From: Siphonodentalium dalli
Taxonomy: Eukaryota > Mollusca > Scaphopoda > Gadilida > Siphonodentaliidae
DNA: 64,000 bases
Direction: 5' to 3'
Assembly: GCA_032622095.1 (NCBI GenBank)
Contig: CP136061.1
Location: 7,576,734 to 7,640,733 of the forward strand
Both the position numbers and the translations under genes were made by a program. Under the pieces are notes generated by a model. It saw only the letters and a program-made list of their open reading frames with translations, was not told the DNA's origin and ran no database searches. Of the stretch, positions 13,253-24,700 are shown in pieces (the first letter of the stretch is position 1; every line of letters begins with the position of its first letter).

Positions 13253-13618
13253 ATGTCAGGAACGCCATCGAAGAACGAAAAATTCTGGCGATATGAAGAT
13301 ACTGCGACTGACCAAGAAACGGCTCTAGATTCGGACGAAGATGAACGGGAAACGTTATTCGATTCATCAGATTCGGAGGATGATAGCGTCGGCGGTAGTA
13401 GCGCGGTAATCGGCCGTAAGAAAGCTGCGCAATGTGTCAGCGACATGAACACATTCAAAAGTATGTTGAAACGCGTCAACACTGATGCAGTGGAAGTGTG
13501 GTCAGATAAGGTTGATCGACTGATGGAATAAGAGAGCATGTCGGACGAGGGTGAGGAAAAAACTCAACGAGAATACATCGACACAGAGTTTGATCTCTTT
13601 CTCAAAAGTTACAGATGA
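13253..13618 (+). pseudogene. Acidic ORF relic inside the inverted repeat
   Basis: A 92-codon frame starts MSGTPSKNEKFWRYED, has an acidic block (DSDEDERETLFDSSDSEDD), then basic VIGRKKAAQ and ends DKVDRLME at a TAA (13529-13531). Beyond that stop the same frame continues with ESMSDEGEEKTQREY and EFDLFLKSYR before a TGA at 13616-13618. This suggests one protein interrupted by a single stop. I do not recognise the family; acidic N-terminal tails of this kind occur in some transposase and nuclear proteins. It lies between the two arms of the 11.5-14.7 kb inverted repeat, so it may be a relic of the element's own protein or a captured host exon. No splice sites were identified. Confidence 0.4.
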
Positions 13619-13849
13619 TTGAAAACATCCCCCATAAATTAAAAAGTCGTGTTTAATTGAAACTAATTGACAACGCCGTGCAGTGCTTATCTTTAGATGA
13701 AAGAACTGATGCAATGATTCAATTGGCTGCTTCCGGAAGATGTCATGTGTGCTATAAATCATTATAAGTTCCGTGCTATAAACGCCAACATGCACTTCCG
13801 ATGTGAGTCATTGAGTATTGTGTACCTCTCAAAAAAATCTCAATTAAGT

Positions 13850-14258
13850 GTGTACACATTCACAACTTTCAGACAAAACACCTTTAATAGCAATATTGTA
13901 GAAAGACCGTACGTACATCATTATGGCCGTGTACTCCAGTGGCCCAGTATAATGATGCAATACACCATGATGTCAGACTGTACTGCATAATGATGCAATG
14001 AGGTCATATCCATGCAGTTATACACGATGGTACCATAGCGTGGGGGGATATAAGCCTGCACTGTGAGTAATATACTGAGGTCATGCACAGTAGGAGGATG
14101 TCACAGTTTGTGGATATCAAACTGTACTGTTAGCAAATATAATGAGGTCATCTCCAGTAGAATGATGTTATAGTGTGGATGCCAGACTGTACTGCAGGGT
14201 GATGCAATGATGTCATATCCAGTCATACACCATGTCATAGCGTGGGTGGATACCAGAC
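13850..14258 (-). repeat. Right arm of foldback-like inverted repeat
   Basis: Reverse complement of the left arm: gaccgtacgtacatc, ggccgtgtactcca, ggcccagtat, atgatgcaatacaccatgatgtcagactg and then ggtaccatagcg subunits. It resumes at 14590-14731 after a hairpin-bearing element. The loop between arms is about 1.8 kb. Confidence 0.75.
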
Positions 14259-14594
14259 TTTATTACACGCTTGTTCCTAGAAGTACAGTGTTATTGCCGT
14301 TCCATATTCACAAATCCGTATGCAACGTACGTTCCATACGCATCACACATGACAAACACGCCCTGTATGAGCCTAAATAAACCTTCTAATCCTGTATTTT
14401 TAATGCACGGATTCTAGGATGCGAAGCGTGTAATAAACACAGAACGACACGATGTGTAAATGTGTTTGTCGATACGGCACTCGTGCTGTCGCGGAAGGAT
14501 AGAACTCGAGGCGCAAGCGCCTCTCGTTCTATCCTTACGCGATAGCACTCGTGCCGTATTGACAAACCCATTTACACATCGTGTCGTTCTGTGT
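14259..14594. mobile_element. Hairpin-bearing element, copy 1
   Basis: Left end TTTATTACACGCTTGTTCC; its inverse (GGATGCGAAGCGTGTAATAAA in part) ends at 14437, giving an inner terminal-repeat pair (14259-14437). This abuts the hairpin at 14437-14594. It lies inside the tandem arm units. A second, longer copy begins at 14732 with the same end. Confidence 0.65.
14437..14594 (-). repeat. 158 bp CGAG-type palindrome
   Basis: Arms start ACACAGAACGACACG and end CGTGTCGTTCTGTGT; the centre is GAGGCGCAAGCGCCTC. Arms match throughout except that CTCG occurs in the same orientation on both arms at mirror positions: 14480-14483 with 14548-14551, and 14505-14508 with 14523-14526 (outer and inner sums both 29031). 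Spacing 25-18-25. The strand carrying CGAG is minus. Confidence 0.9.
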
Positions 14595-14731
14595 ATGTAT
14601 TGCAGGATGATGCAATGAGATCATGTCCAGTGGAATGATGTCATAGCGTGGTGGATATCAGCCGGTACTGCTAGTAATATAATTAGGCCATGTCCAGTAG
14701 GATGATGTCATAGCGTGGGTGGATATTAGAC

Positions 14732-15087
14732 TTTATTACACGCTTGTTCCTAGAAGTACAGTGTTATTGCTGTTCCATATTCACAAATCCGTATGGAACG
14801 TACGTTCCATAGACATCTCGTTGACGTAAAATGACGTACATGACGTTCGCCTCAACCATGAAACTGGAACTATTTAAATAAAAGAATCATCACACATGAC
14901 AAACACGCCCTGTATGAGCCTAAATAAACATTCTAATCATGTATTTTTAATGCACGGATTCTGGGACGCGAAGCGTGTAATAAACACAGAACGACACGAT
15001 GTGTAAATGGGTTTGTCGATACGGCACTCGTGCTGTCGCGGAGGGATAGAACTCGAGGCGCAAGCGCCTCTCGTTCTATCCTTCCGC
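14732..15087. mobile_element. Hairpin-bearing element, copy 2, truncated
   Basis: Same left end as copy 1, but 74 bp more interior (gacgtaaaatgacgtacatgacg). The adjoining palindrome (from 14984) keeps the left arm, centre and inner part of the right arm, then breaks at 15087 where LINE sequence begins. Its inner CTCG pair (15052-15055 and 15070-15073) has the same 18 bp spacing as copy 1. The outer left motif at 15027-15030 has lost its partner. Confidence 0.7.
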
Positions 15088-16925
15088 GAGAATTAAAACT
15101 CTGATTGGAAACCCGTAAAAGCAGGTGTTCCAAAGGAGATCATTATACTTGTACCTTTACTATTTATAGTTTATATAAATTATATCTCTGAAAATGTTAC
15201 TTGTCAATTGTCATATTCGACTTTTTGCGGACGATACATCCATGTTTCTTACAATAGAACATCCAGACAGAGCAGCAGATCTGATGAATATGGTTATCGC
15301 GAGACTAGCTAATTGATCACATCAGTGGCTTGTTACTTTTAATCCTAAAAAAAACTGAATATCATCTCATCTCGAGAAAGCGATCACCTATAGACCACCC
15401 ACCACTTCAGATTTCCAATTCTATTATGACAGAAGTTAGCTCTCATAAGCACTTATGATTAACATTTGACAATCAAGCGAAATGGGCAGCCCAGATAGAT
15501 GATATCACAGATAGAGCTTGGAAGAAAATTAATATCATGCGAATGCATATTACATTTTCGCTGAATAGAAAGACCCTTCAAAAAATATATTTTTCTTACA
15601 TTCGTCCAATCATAGAATATGCTGCACACGTGTGGGGCAATTGTACAGGTGAATTGAGCACACGACTTGAAAAAAATTAATTTGAAGCAGCAAGGATTGT
15701 GTCAGGAGCCATGCGTAGCACTAACAATAGCGACCTTTTATCTGAACTTGGGAGGGAAACAGCAGAAAGGAGAACAAAATTTAAACTGCACCAGTTTTAC
15801 AAAATGTTTGTTAGATCATCACCATCCTATTTATACAGCTTTATACAGCATGATTAACACCGATACCCCGGGTTCCCTCAGATATAATTTTAGGAGAAGC
15901 GATTTAAGACCTCCGCAAGCTGACTACTCGGCATATATGAACACCTTCCTCCCAGCTGCTACTCGCCTATGGAATGATTTACCACCCGAAACTAAAAGCG
16001 CAAAGTCTTTAGAGATACCCAAGTCACGACTGGGCATAGAAAAACGTAAAAATTCATTGAAATTCCAACATTTTGATTATTATTTTAATCGCGAAACTCA
16101 AATAATGCATGCCCGTTTAAGACTCAAATGTAGTAATCTAAATCGTGACATTCACGAAAACCACTTGCACGATAGAGACAAATATGTATGCAGGGATTAT
16201 TCTGTCCAAGATATATTCAACTCAGGTCTGACTCATTCTCAAATATTGACCCGACTTTCATAAATACCAAGATCTCACTTAAAGGCATACCATTGCTATC
16301 ATCTTATATAAATAATGAAATATTCAGAGATATGGAATACTTTATTCAAAATTACGGTCGTTTCAAACAATACACTAACAATTCAGCGGATAGCCCCGAT
16401 ATTCCATGGAGTTCCCACATTGAGTTCCCATATTTAGTTTCAAAACAACTCAATTTAAAATAGTTCGTTTCATGTTAGTTTCAAAATGTTCACAACAGAC
16501 TTTTCTTTCACATACACGCTTCATCTCTATCGCTTTACATTTCTGTCTCGTAGTTCTCGTGAATATACCCCCTCTCATTATTACACACACACGCTCTGTC
16601 TCGTATTCCTCGTGAATATACTCCCTCTCATTATTACCTGCATAAACTTACTTATCTTTTCAACACATATTGTAAACTCGTCTGTACATCATAATATTAA
16701 TATACCATCATTTCTTAAACCTATTGTTTCTCGAACTCGGCCACTTGTCATTCGCGCTTTCTTGATTTCTACAATCTTTCTACTTGTCTGAGGAGATAGC
16801 TGAACAAAAGCAGATATCTGCTTGCTGCTAGATCCGCTGCCCCTTTTCTATTCTACTCATATTTCCATCATCAAAATGTTGTGCATCATAAATGTAATAT
16901 TAATTGGGCCAAATAAATATTGTTT
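15088..16925 (+). mobile_element. 5'-truncated jockey-like LINE
   Basis: Starts inside a reverse transcriptase: DWKPVKAGVPK (cf. GVPQGS), a degraded LLFIVYIN block, an FADD box changed to FCGRY-type by frameshift with ADDTSMFLTIEHPDRA in another frame, then SYIRPIIEYAAHVWGN and a C-terminal DLPPETKSAKS block. A typical tail-end domain follows: ETQIMHARLRLKCSNLN, then HENHLHDRDKYVC. Frameshifts and stops scatter it over all three frames. The longest surviving frame is 15667-16263. The 3' part after about 16460 is non-coding and ends near gggccaaataaatattg, a likely 3' tail. The 5' junction at 15087/15088 cuts the right arm of the hairpin, so the LINE is younger than that element. Confidence 0.75.
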
Positions 16926-17040
16926 AAATCAGATCGAAAAATAATTAATATTGAGATGACATCCTCTCCCATGTTTTTCTCATGAACGGATGGCCACCAT
17001 CGTGTACATTGACACTACATCACTTTGTTCCTTATTTTAA

Positions 17041-17432
17041 CCCTTTACCCAACAAACCGGCCAAAACCGGCCAAATAAAGCTTCAACAGCCTAAAATATC
17101 TTCGGTCTGTCTCAATAGAACCATACAAATATGGGTATCATTGGAACCGGCTCCTTGACCACATTGTGATAGTTACAGTTATGCCCTGTGCCAATGCATT
17201 CTCTTATATATGCGAGTCGACCATAGGTCGCCTCGCATATATAAGAGAATGCATTGGCCTAAAAAATATCTTTTTTTAACACTTTTTACCATTTTTTCTT
17301 ACATTCTTTAACAATTTTATAATTTTTAATGTGTTAAGCCAATGCATTCTCTTATATATGCGAGGCGACCTATGGTCGACTCGCATATATAAGAGAATGC
17401 ATTGGCACAGGGCCCTTCTGTTGGGTAAAGGG
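17041..17432. mobile_element. TTAA (piggyBac-like) element carrying cassette copy 2
   Basis: Bounded by TTAA at 17037-17040 and 17433-17436. Ends are CCCTTTACCCAACA and TGTTGGGTAAAGGG, an exact 14 bp inverted pair. TTAA duplication with a CCCTTT end is the piggyBac superfamily signature. No transposase. The right part is almost entirely the palindrome-ended cassette at 17184-17412. A second copy of the same composite lies at about 52406-52793. Confidence 0.85.
17184..17412. mobile_element. Palindrome-ended cassette, copy 2
   Basis: CCCTGTGCC to GGCACAGGG with palindromes at 17191-17257 and 17339-17405, identical in design to copy 1. Spacer of about 80 bp, AT-rich. Confidence 0.9.
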
Positions 17433-17449
17433 TTAAATGATCCCCGCTA

Positions 17450-17830
17450 TACTGGATCGAAAACATTCACAATGTACATGACATACACACATATAGTAAC
17501 TATGTACTGAATCGAAAACACTCACATTATATATTTTAGATGACAACTCATCATAATTATGCATGTAATTTGGCAAATACTCACATGTGTCCGTACTCAC
17601 TCTATATACTGAGAACACACTCACAATGTATATTTTAGATGACAACTCACCATACATATACATGTAATTGTGTCCTCCATACTCACTGTATATACTGAGA
17701 ACACACTCACCATGTATATTTTAGATGACAAATCGTCATACATATATACATCTAATTGTGTGTTCCATACTCACTGTATACTGAGAGCTCACTCTCCTAT
17801 CATTAGTTCCTCTCACGAACAGATGACCAC
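17450..17830. repeat. ~86 bp tandem repeat, 4-5 units
   Basis: Units share actgagaacacactcac, atgtatattttagatgacaa and catacatataca. They lie in the presumed last intron of the propeller gene. Confidence 0.8.
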
Positions 17831-17907
17831 CACGGTGCGTATTGATGTGATATATATTCACCGTGTTACTACGACGACAAAAACTCACTGTGTTCCATGT
17901 TTTACAG

Positions 17908-18686
17908 GGTTCAGAGAAATCCAGAGAAGAGATATCCCATATACATGCTATATCCTGTGCTACACGACGGTAAGCGGATCGACCGCTCTTCTCACAGTGG
18001 ATGAGACTGATTACCCATCACGTCAGTTAGTGCTGCTGAGTGAGAACGGGGAGGAGCTGCGACGCTCGGAGGGACGACCTGACATGCGTGGTGTGTGCGA
18101 CATGGGTGACCAGATCCTCACCCCACACATCGACAAAGAGATCATACAGAGATACAAAGCCTCCGATCTATCATGCATCGGGGAGATTAACGTCGATGTG
18201 TGGTGTGAATCAATCTGTAAGATGGGGGAGAATGTCGCCGTGGGACACGTGCGTGGTAATCAAGGATTCGTGATAATCGTTAATCTTGATGGCACCCAGA
18301 TAGCTGAATCCGAGAGTCTCGGGTCGGCGGCATGGATCAGGGTCACATATTCGCCAACATGCGACAGGGTGTATGTCACCAATGCGTGCCGTGATCCAGA
18401 CAGGTCACATGTAAGTGTTCTGTCACCAGATCTTAGCGTTATTATGGGTTCATGCGACATGGACGGGTGTGTTAGTGACGTCTGCTCCGTCCCGTCCGGA
18501 GTCCTCGTTGGGATGCTTACCGGACAGATACACATGTGTAACGAGGACGGCAAACACGTGCGACAATTAGATGTAAAGATTTACTCTGTTAATGGCATCG
18601 CATTCGACATAACGACAAACCATCTAGCGTGTATCGGATACCACGATGGCGGTGAGAGGGGGCTACTTGTGTATGAGGTAGAGTGA
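17908..18686 (+). CDS. Terminal exon of NHL/TRIM-type beta-propeller protein
   Basis: The acceptor tgttttacag (AG at 17906-17907) opens a 779 bp exon that stays open to TGA at 18684-18686 and joins in phase 1. The 259 residues have repeated blade-like strands: STALLTVDETDYPSRQLVLL, RGVCDMGDQILTP, GFVIIVNLDGTQIAES, WIRVTYSPTCDRVYVTN, HVSVLSPDLSVI, VCSVPSGVLVGML, GQIHMCNEDGKHVRQLDV and VNGIAFDITTNHLACIG, ending RGLLVYEVE. The 'dG..v..l......ngiavd..nh.lvc' rhythm is that of six-bladed propellers of the NHL/TRIM2-3 type, which usually serve as protein- or RNA-binding platforms in the cytoplasm. RING or B-box exons, if any, are upstream and not seen. The open frame extends upstream to 17670, but that part is tandem-repeat intron. 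The end of this exon is copied many times downstream. Confidence 0.75.
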
Positions 18687-18739
18687 ACTCACCACCAGAT
18701 TGCGGACTTTTACTTCACGACTTCCATCTAGCATGTGTA

Positions 18740-20480
18740 GAAGGTGTCGTGCCCGGTAAGGCGACATGGACGGGTCCGTTAATTACGTGTGCTCCGTCCC
18801 GTCCGGAGTGCTCATTTGGATGGTCAGCGGACAGATACACATGTACAACGAGGATGGCAAACACGTGCGGAAATTAGATATAACGATTAACTGCGTTAGG
18901 GGCATCGCATTCGACATACGGACAAACCATATGGCGTGTATAGAATGTGTCGGGCCGGTAAGAGGAGGCTACATATTTATGAGAGAGAGAGAACTCACCA
19001 CCAGATGGCAGATTATTACTCACTTCATCTCGTCCATCTAGCGTGTATCGAAAACATCAAAAACAATAAGACTAGGCTACATGTGTATGAGTTAGAGTGA
19101 ACTCACACCAGCTGGCAGATTATTACTTCACGACTTCCATCTAGCATGTGTATCGAAGGTATCGGGGCCGATAAGATGAGGTTCCAAGTGTATGAGATTG
19201 AACTCACAACCAGATGGCGGATTATTACTTACTTCATCACGTCCATCTAGAGTGTATATAATGTGTCGGGCCGATAAGAGGAGGCTACATGTGTATGAGA
19301 GAGAGAACTCACCACCAGATGGCGGATTATTACTTACTTCATCTCGTCCGTCTAGAGTGTATATAATGTGTCGGGCCGGTAAGAGGAGGCTCCATGTCTA
19401 TGAGAGAGAAAGAACTCACCATCAGATGGCGGATTATTACTCACTTCAACTCGTCCATCTAGCGTATATAGAATGTGTCGGGCCGGTAAGAGGAGGCTAC
19501 ATGTGTATGAGAGACAGAACTCACCACCAGATGGCGGATTATTACTTACTTCATCACGTCCATCTAGCGTGTATATAAGGTGTCGGGCCGGTAAGAGGAG
19601 GCTACATGTGTATGAGAGAGAGAACTCACCACCAGATGACGGATTATTACTCCCTTCATCACGTCCATCTAGCGTGTATAGAAGGTGTAGGGCCGGTAAG
19701 GGGCGGCTACATGTGTATGAGATAGAGTGAACTCACCACCAGATGGCGGATTATTACTCACTTCAACTCGTACATCTAGCGTGTATAGAATGTGTCGGCC
19801 CGGTAAGAGGAGGCTACATGTATATGATATAGAGTGAACTGACCACGAGATGACTGATATTACTCACATAATCATTATGGGTTCACGTGACATGGATGGG
19901 TACGTTAGTGACGTCTGCTCCGTCCCGTCCGGAGTCCTCGTTGGAATGCTTCAGGACAGATACACATGTGTAACGAGGACGGCAAACACGTGCGGAAATT
20001 AGATGTAAAGATTTGCTCGATTTACTCTGTTAGTGGCATCGCATTCAACATAACGACAAACCATCTAGCGTGTATCGGATACTTGTGAAGTAGAGTCAAC
20101 TCACCATCAGTTGGCGGATTATTACTCACTTCATCTCGTCCGTCTTGCGCGCCGGGCCGGTAAGAAGAGGCTACATGTGTATGAGATAGAGTGAACTCAC
20201 CGTCGAATGGCAAATTATTACTCACGTCCATCTAGCGTATATAGAAGGTGTCGGTCGGTAACAAGAGGATACATGTGTATTAGATAGAGTGAACACACCA
20301 CCAGATGGCGGATTATTACTCACTTCATCGCGTCCATCTAGAGTTTTTAGAAGGTGTCGGGGCCGGTAAGAGGAGGATACAAGTGTATGGTAGAGAGAAC
20401 TCGCCACCAACTGTCGGATTATTACTGATACGGGCTACATGTGTATGAGATAGAGTGAACTCACCATCAGATGGCGGATT
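18740..20480 (+). repeat. Array derived from the propeller exon's 3' end
   Basis: About 14 copies, mostly ~105 bp, of the last codons, stop and first UTR bases: catctagcgtgtata, gtgtcgggccggtaag, ggaggctacatgtgtatgag, gaactcaccaccagatggcg. Two copies reach further into the exon: 18765-18980 and 19875-20090 repeat the blade GACATGGACGGG... to ...CGTGCGGAAATTAG. Some copies keep open frames, but stops and shifts are common, so I treat the array as non-coding. Confidence 0.85.
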
Positions 20481-20559
20481 ATTACTTATTTAATCCCGTG
20501 TAAACAAATTTAATTAATCGTCCCGTTATCACTGGGTTTATATATACATCGTCTAAATT

Positions 20560-20726
20560 GGATAGATAATCTCACTCGTGTCTTCATAATTAAGACGGAC
20601 GGCGTGCGTCTTGTTATGGGGTGATAATCTCTACTCACTCGCGCTCCCGAGTATAGTTTATCACTCCCAAACAAGACGCACGCCGTCCGTCTTAATTATG
20701 AAGACACTCGTAGGGATGATCTATCC
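20560..20726 (-). repeat. 167 bp CGAG-type palindrome
   Basis: Long arms with tcttcataattaagacgg and ggcgtgcgtcttgtt, perfect over more than 35 bp. CTCG occurs in the same orientation on both arms at 20575-20578 and 20707-20710. An inner pair, 20638-20641 (CTCG) with 20644-20647 (CTCC, one change), has the same mirror sum (41285). Confidence 0.85.
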
Positions 20727-20739
20727 GATACATAACACA

Positions 20740-20990
20740 GGGTCACCGAAAACAGATCGGGTTGTCATATAATACTGAAATATCACTGAGTCTCCGACAA
20801 CATGACGGATTGTCATATAATACTGAAATATCACTGAGTAACCGAAAACAGGACGGATTATTATTTAATGCTGAATTATCACCGAATCATCAAAAAACAG
20901 ACCAGATTGTTATATAATATAATTATCACTGTCATCAAGATCATATATAAAGCTGGATTATCACTGTCATCGAGATCATAGCGGATTGTT
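20740..20990. repeat. ~58 bp tandem repeat, about 4-5 units
   Basis: Units share gattgtcatataatactg, aaatatcactgagt and ccgaaaacagga, decaying to the right. Confidence 0.75.
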
Positions 20991-21059
20991 GTATAATAAC
21001 GGAGACAGCATAGCGTAAACCATGCATGCGTCCTTCTTTTTTTCTTTCTTTTTTTATGG

Positions 21060-21150
21060 AGCCCATATACAGAATGAGCAATGGTGATGTCACAGTGTCC
21101 TGGGTCCACAAACAAGGTACCCTGCCTTGCTCACCGGAAGCTTATTTCGC
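21060..21150 (-). repeat. Fragment of the 677 bp dispersed repeat
   Basis: Reverse complement of 50950-51045 and 51910-52010 (agcccatatacagaatgagca, gatgtcacagtgtcctgg, acaaggtacc, tcaccggaagctta). Confidence 0.75.
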
Positions 21151-21589
21151 CCAATTTGGGCGGTTGTATGATGGTTGTTTTGCATCTGATGTGTGTGTCG
21201 AATAATTGAGGTGGAGGATTTCTGTAAATGTTAGCCCAAACTACATTTCCAAGTAACGATGGTTTTGTTGTTTATTTTGAGGAATCATACCACATCACTG
21301 ACATCAGATGAATTCAGCCCAAATATATTAACAGTTGTCATGTAAAACATTTGCAAGTAGGTTAGCGTTATTTGGTATTTGCGGATGTCGTTTAACATGG
21401 GGAAAATAGACTACTACGCTTGAACGGGCATGTGCATTTGTCGTTTTTTAATGTATAGCAACTTGATAATCAATAACAGAGGCCTTCTCTGTCAAATACA
21501 GTCGCTCTGTTTACGATATTAATTGGGGAACTTTCTAAATTAAACTACGCACAAACGGATACCTGCTGCAAATTAACGAAGCTTGCTCA

Positions 21590-22120
21590 CGATAATGGCG
21601 CCACCTATAAAAGGTGCCGGAAACCGGCCCACTCGCCCCAGGGCCCACTCGCCCCAGTCGACCGGTACCAGCTCGGGACACACTATAGTGTATGCCGAGG
21701 TCGAGGCCGGCTCGGAATAAAAGGTGTATACGGGGTGTGATATGGCGTTCGGTCCGTTGTTTCTCAATGAATATTATTGACATATGTCCGGGCTGGGACA
21801 TGAATACAATAACGTTTGAATTGTTTATATATTCACAAATTTGTTGATTTTATTCAACTTTTTCGTTCTGAAACACACTATAAAGTGTATGCGGCCGGCT
21901 CCAAAATAAAAGGTGTAAGCGGACTTGATGTCGCATTATCTTCTTTGTTTATAAATGGAAATGACTGACATTTAGTACATATGTCCGGGTTACGACATGG
22001 AAAACATTAACGTTTGGATTGTTTTTAAATTCACAAATTTGTTGATTTTATTCAACTTTTCGTTCTTTCATTCTATAAAGTGTAAGCGGCCGGCTCCATT
22101 TAAAAGGGGTAAGCGGCCTA
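21590..22120. repeat. ~215 bp tandem repeat, about 2.5 units
   Basis: Units carry cactataaagtgta, gcggccggctcc, aaaaggtgtaagcgg, catatgtccggg, aataacgtttg and acaaatttgttgattttatt. Preceded by a GC-rich tract with cccactcgccccag twice. Short minus-strand frames here are not supported as coding. Confidence 0.7.
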
Positions 22121-22139
22121 TGTGCTTATTGTTATAGGT

Positions 22140-22955
22140 AATCGGATTAACTAATTGGCGACTCTAAACTATTGTGTTTTGGGGGTATTTGAGGTTTTTT
22201 GCGAAATATAATTTAGAAAGTGAATACATTTATTTTAAATGATAACTTTATTTAATCATAATAAACACATAAAATATAATAACAAACATGAGACATACAT
22301 GATTTATAAACTGTTAACAAACGATATCAAACTCAATACATGACAAAGATGACTCAATGAAGTTTATAAAGTGCACATAAAAATATTAAGGTAAGAATTA
22401 TTTTAAGGAAGCCGATAAAATTAAATTTTAATTAAATTTAAATTTAATAGTGGCAATTATTAATTTACTGTTTTAAATATAAAAATATTATTTAAATTAT
22501 TATGTCAATTTTGTTAATTAATTATTAATTTACTGTTTTAAAATATAAACTTTATTATTGATATATATTGTTGTCACCGATTTACGTTCTCTTTTGACAA
22601 TAAAAATAAAATATTATGTCGATATATAGTTTCATCATTGTGCGGTCGAAACATCCACAGAAGTCTTACAAAAATCAACTTTTCTGGTTTTGCATTTTTT
22701 ATGTATAGAATGCAGCAAAAAGGGAGATAACTTGCCAAATGTTATTAAAACATCGATAAATCTGGTGTATCGATCGAAATTGGGTACAAATTTCGGGATT
22801 GAAAAAAGACCACACAATGATGAAACTATATATTGATCGAATTATACATGTCTCAAAGTTATCGGGGCGGAAATGCCCTTAACAACAATTTTTTCAAAAT
22901 CCCATCACAAAAGACAACCTAAATCGGTTGAACAAGGAGAGGTGTTAACAATTAA
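22140..22955. other. AT-rich spacer, no gene
   Basis: Very AT-rich, with runs such as attaaatttaaatttaat near 22430 and repeated ttattaatttactgttttaa near 22460 and 22525. Nothing else recognised. Confidence 0.5.
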
Positions 22956-23241
22956 AGTGCAAGATAACTAGTTGTGACTGGTATGCAAAAATTGGGCATT
23001 TCGATTACAGCCTTTTACGACCGGGTAGCATCATATCGCACGTTCCTAACTTGATTTTCACGTGCCACAAATGTACATTTTTATATTTCCACAGCCAATA
23101 TTGCTACTTGTGCTAACAAATATTTATTAAAATGGTCAAATGTCACAGTCAATATATGAGCCACATTAGATCATCCTACAAATAGTCCTTGAATGTCGAA
23201 ATGTTTGACAGTTCCGCTTGTTTGTTATCTTAACTTGCACT
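22956..23241. mobile_element. TTAA-flanked MITE
   Basis: TTAA at 22952-22955 and 23242-23245. Left end AGTGCAAGATAAC; right end, read inward, AGTGCAAGTTAAGATAAC (5 bp indel). 286 bp, no ORF. Consistent with a piggyBac-type non-autonomous element. Confidence 0.7.
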
Positions 23242-24009
23242 TTAACTATCATAAGTAACCATGAAAAAACCCACACTCTTTTGTTAATGGTAGTCTTTTA
23301 TATTTTTAATCTATAGTTTAACTATATAGTTTACAATGTGCTAGAATTTATCCAAAATACGACAAATTGTATCTTGTTTTAGTGGAAATAAGTCACATGA
23401 TAGCATGTTCCAGAAAATAACACAATATAACACAGTATAAACAATATACACCTTATACACAATCATACACCTCTACCAGCCTGAGAACAAAAATTAGAAT
23501 ATCTGAATTGTCCGGTATAAGAGAAGAATCGAACTCATTCTGAGAGGTGCCACCCAGCACCGAACATGAAACTGTAAATTCTATGAATTCGGTAGGCCAT
23601 ATTGCCGATTTGCTTAGATTAATCGACTGGCGGATTTCAACGTCGACTTGTTTAATAATCGAGTCGACGCCGATTAGTTAAATAATTGTTTCAACACTAG
23701 TCAGAAACCATATATGCATTGTGTAACAACAGTGAACTACTTGAAAAAGATCCATTGAACTTGAGAAGGATTGGTTTTGCAACAAATAGGTACCGACAGT
23801 ATTATTATTATTATTATGACAATTGTTGTCAGCAGCTTTTGAGATAAACTACATGTAGGTCACTGCGGATGATCAGTTGGGCTCTTGATCTGCATGACAG
23901 GTGTTACACATGTGGTAATCAAAGAGTAATTACATGGAGTAATAACTGGATTTCCTTATAATCTTATATAGCCATCAACGTTTTCCGAGTTTTGATGGAA
24001 AACATGGGC
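23242..24009. other. No gene recognised
   Basis: Contains a short ATT run near 23808. No domain, no splice-bounded frame. Confidence 0.45.
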
Positions 24010-24430
24010 GCCAATGACCATCTTCGATTTTATTCTGTCCATGATTCAATAACTTGGTATACCCTACTTGTCCAATCGTTAATAAACTTCATTCGGATCT
24101 TCGGGATAACAACAAGATGGGAGTAGTGTAGTTTTTCCGAATTTCGTTAAAAAACATGCCACTGACAGCGATTTTGGATGTTACTATTAGCATTACTAAA
24201 CCCTTTAGCACAAACCACAGTCCACTTCACTCATCCGATCATCACCAAACTTCATATTTATCCTGATATTGATCTATTAGATGAGAGCTATCAAATATTT
24301 TTTGAATTTCATAGGAAAAAATGGTCGCCAGCGGCCATATTGCATTTACGTTATATGTTATCGGGTCATGTCGATATCTAGTATTACTTAGAAATTGCAG
24401 CTTTCCAGATTCATAATTGCTCCATTGACT
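24010..24430. repeat. Dispersed repeat, copy A
   Basis: Shares gaatttcgttaaaaaacat, tttagcacaaaccaca, ccaaacttcatattnatc and agatgagagcnatcgaatg type text with 25440-25800, diverged. Unknown class. Confidence 0.6.
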
Positions 24431-24597
24431 GTAACAGATGAAATTATCCCCCTCTTCGGATAGAGTGTCACTGAAACTTTATTTTGTCAGACTGCCTGTA
24501 GTCACTGATTATAGGTGGAAATAATCTGCAATAAGATGTAGCACTGTTTTATTTTATATTTACATGTAGTGCTGTTTTTTATACAACAATACCACCC

Positions 24598-24700
24598 AGG
24601 CTTCTCAACGGTACGCAGGACCGGTACCGGTACCGCCGGTACTCGGGCATTTTTGCGGTACCGGTACTGGTGTGCAGTACCGCCGGTACTCGGTACTGTG
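24598..24700. repeat. GGTACC/CCGGTA simple-type repeat
   Basis: Overlapping palindromic words (ggtaccggtaccgg, gtaccgccggtactcgg) repeated in about 100 bp. The open frames here are by-products. Confidence 0.7.

Noticed and set aside
16486-16791. 101-codon hydrophobic protein
   Set aside because: Lies in the 3' untranslated tail of the 15.1-16.9 kb LINE; low-complexity composition.
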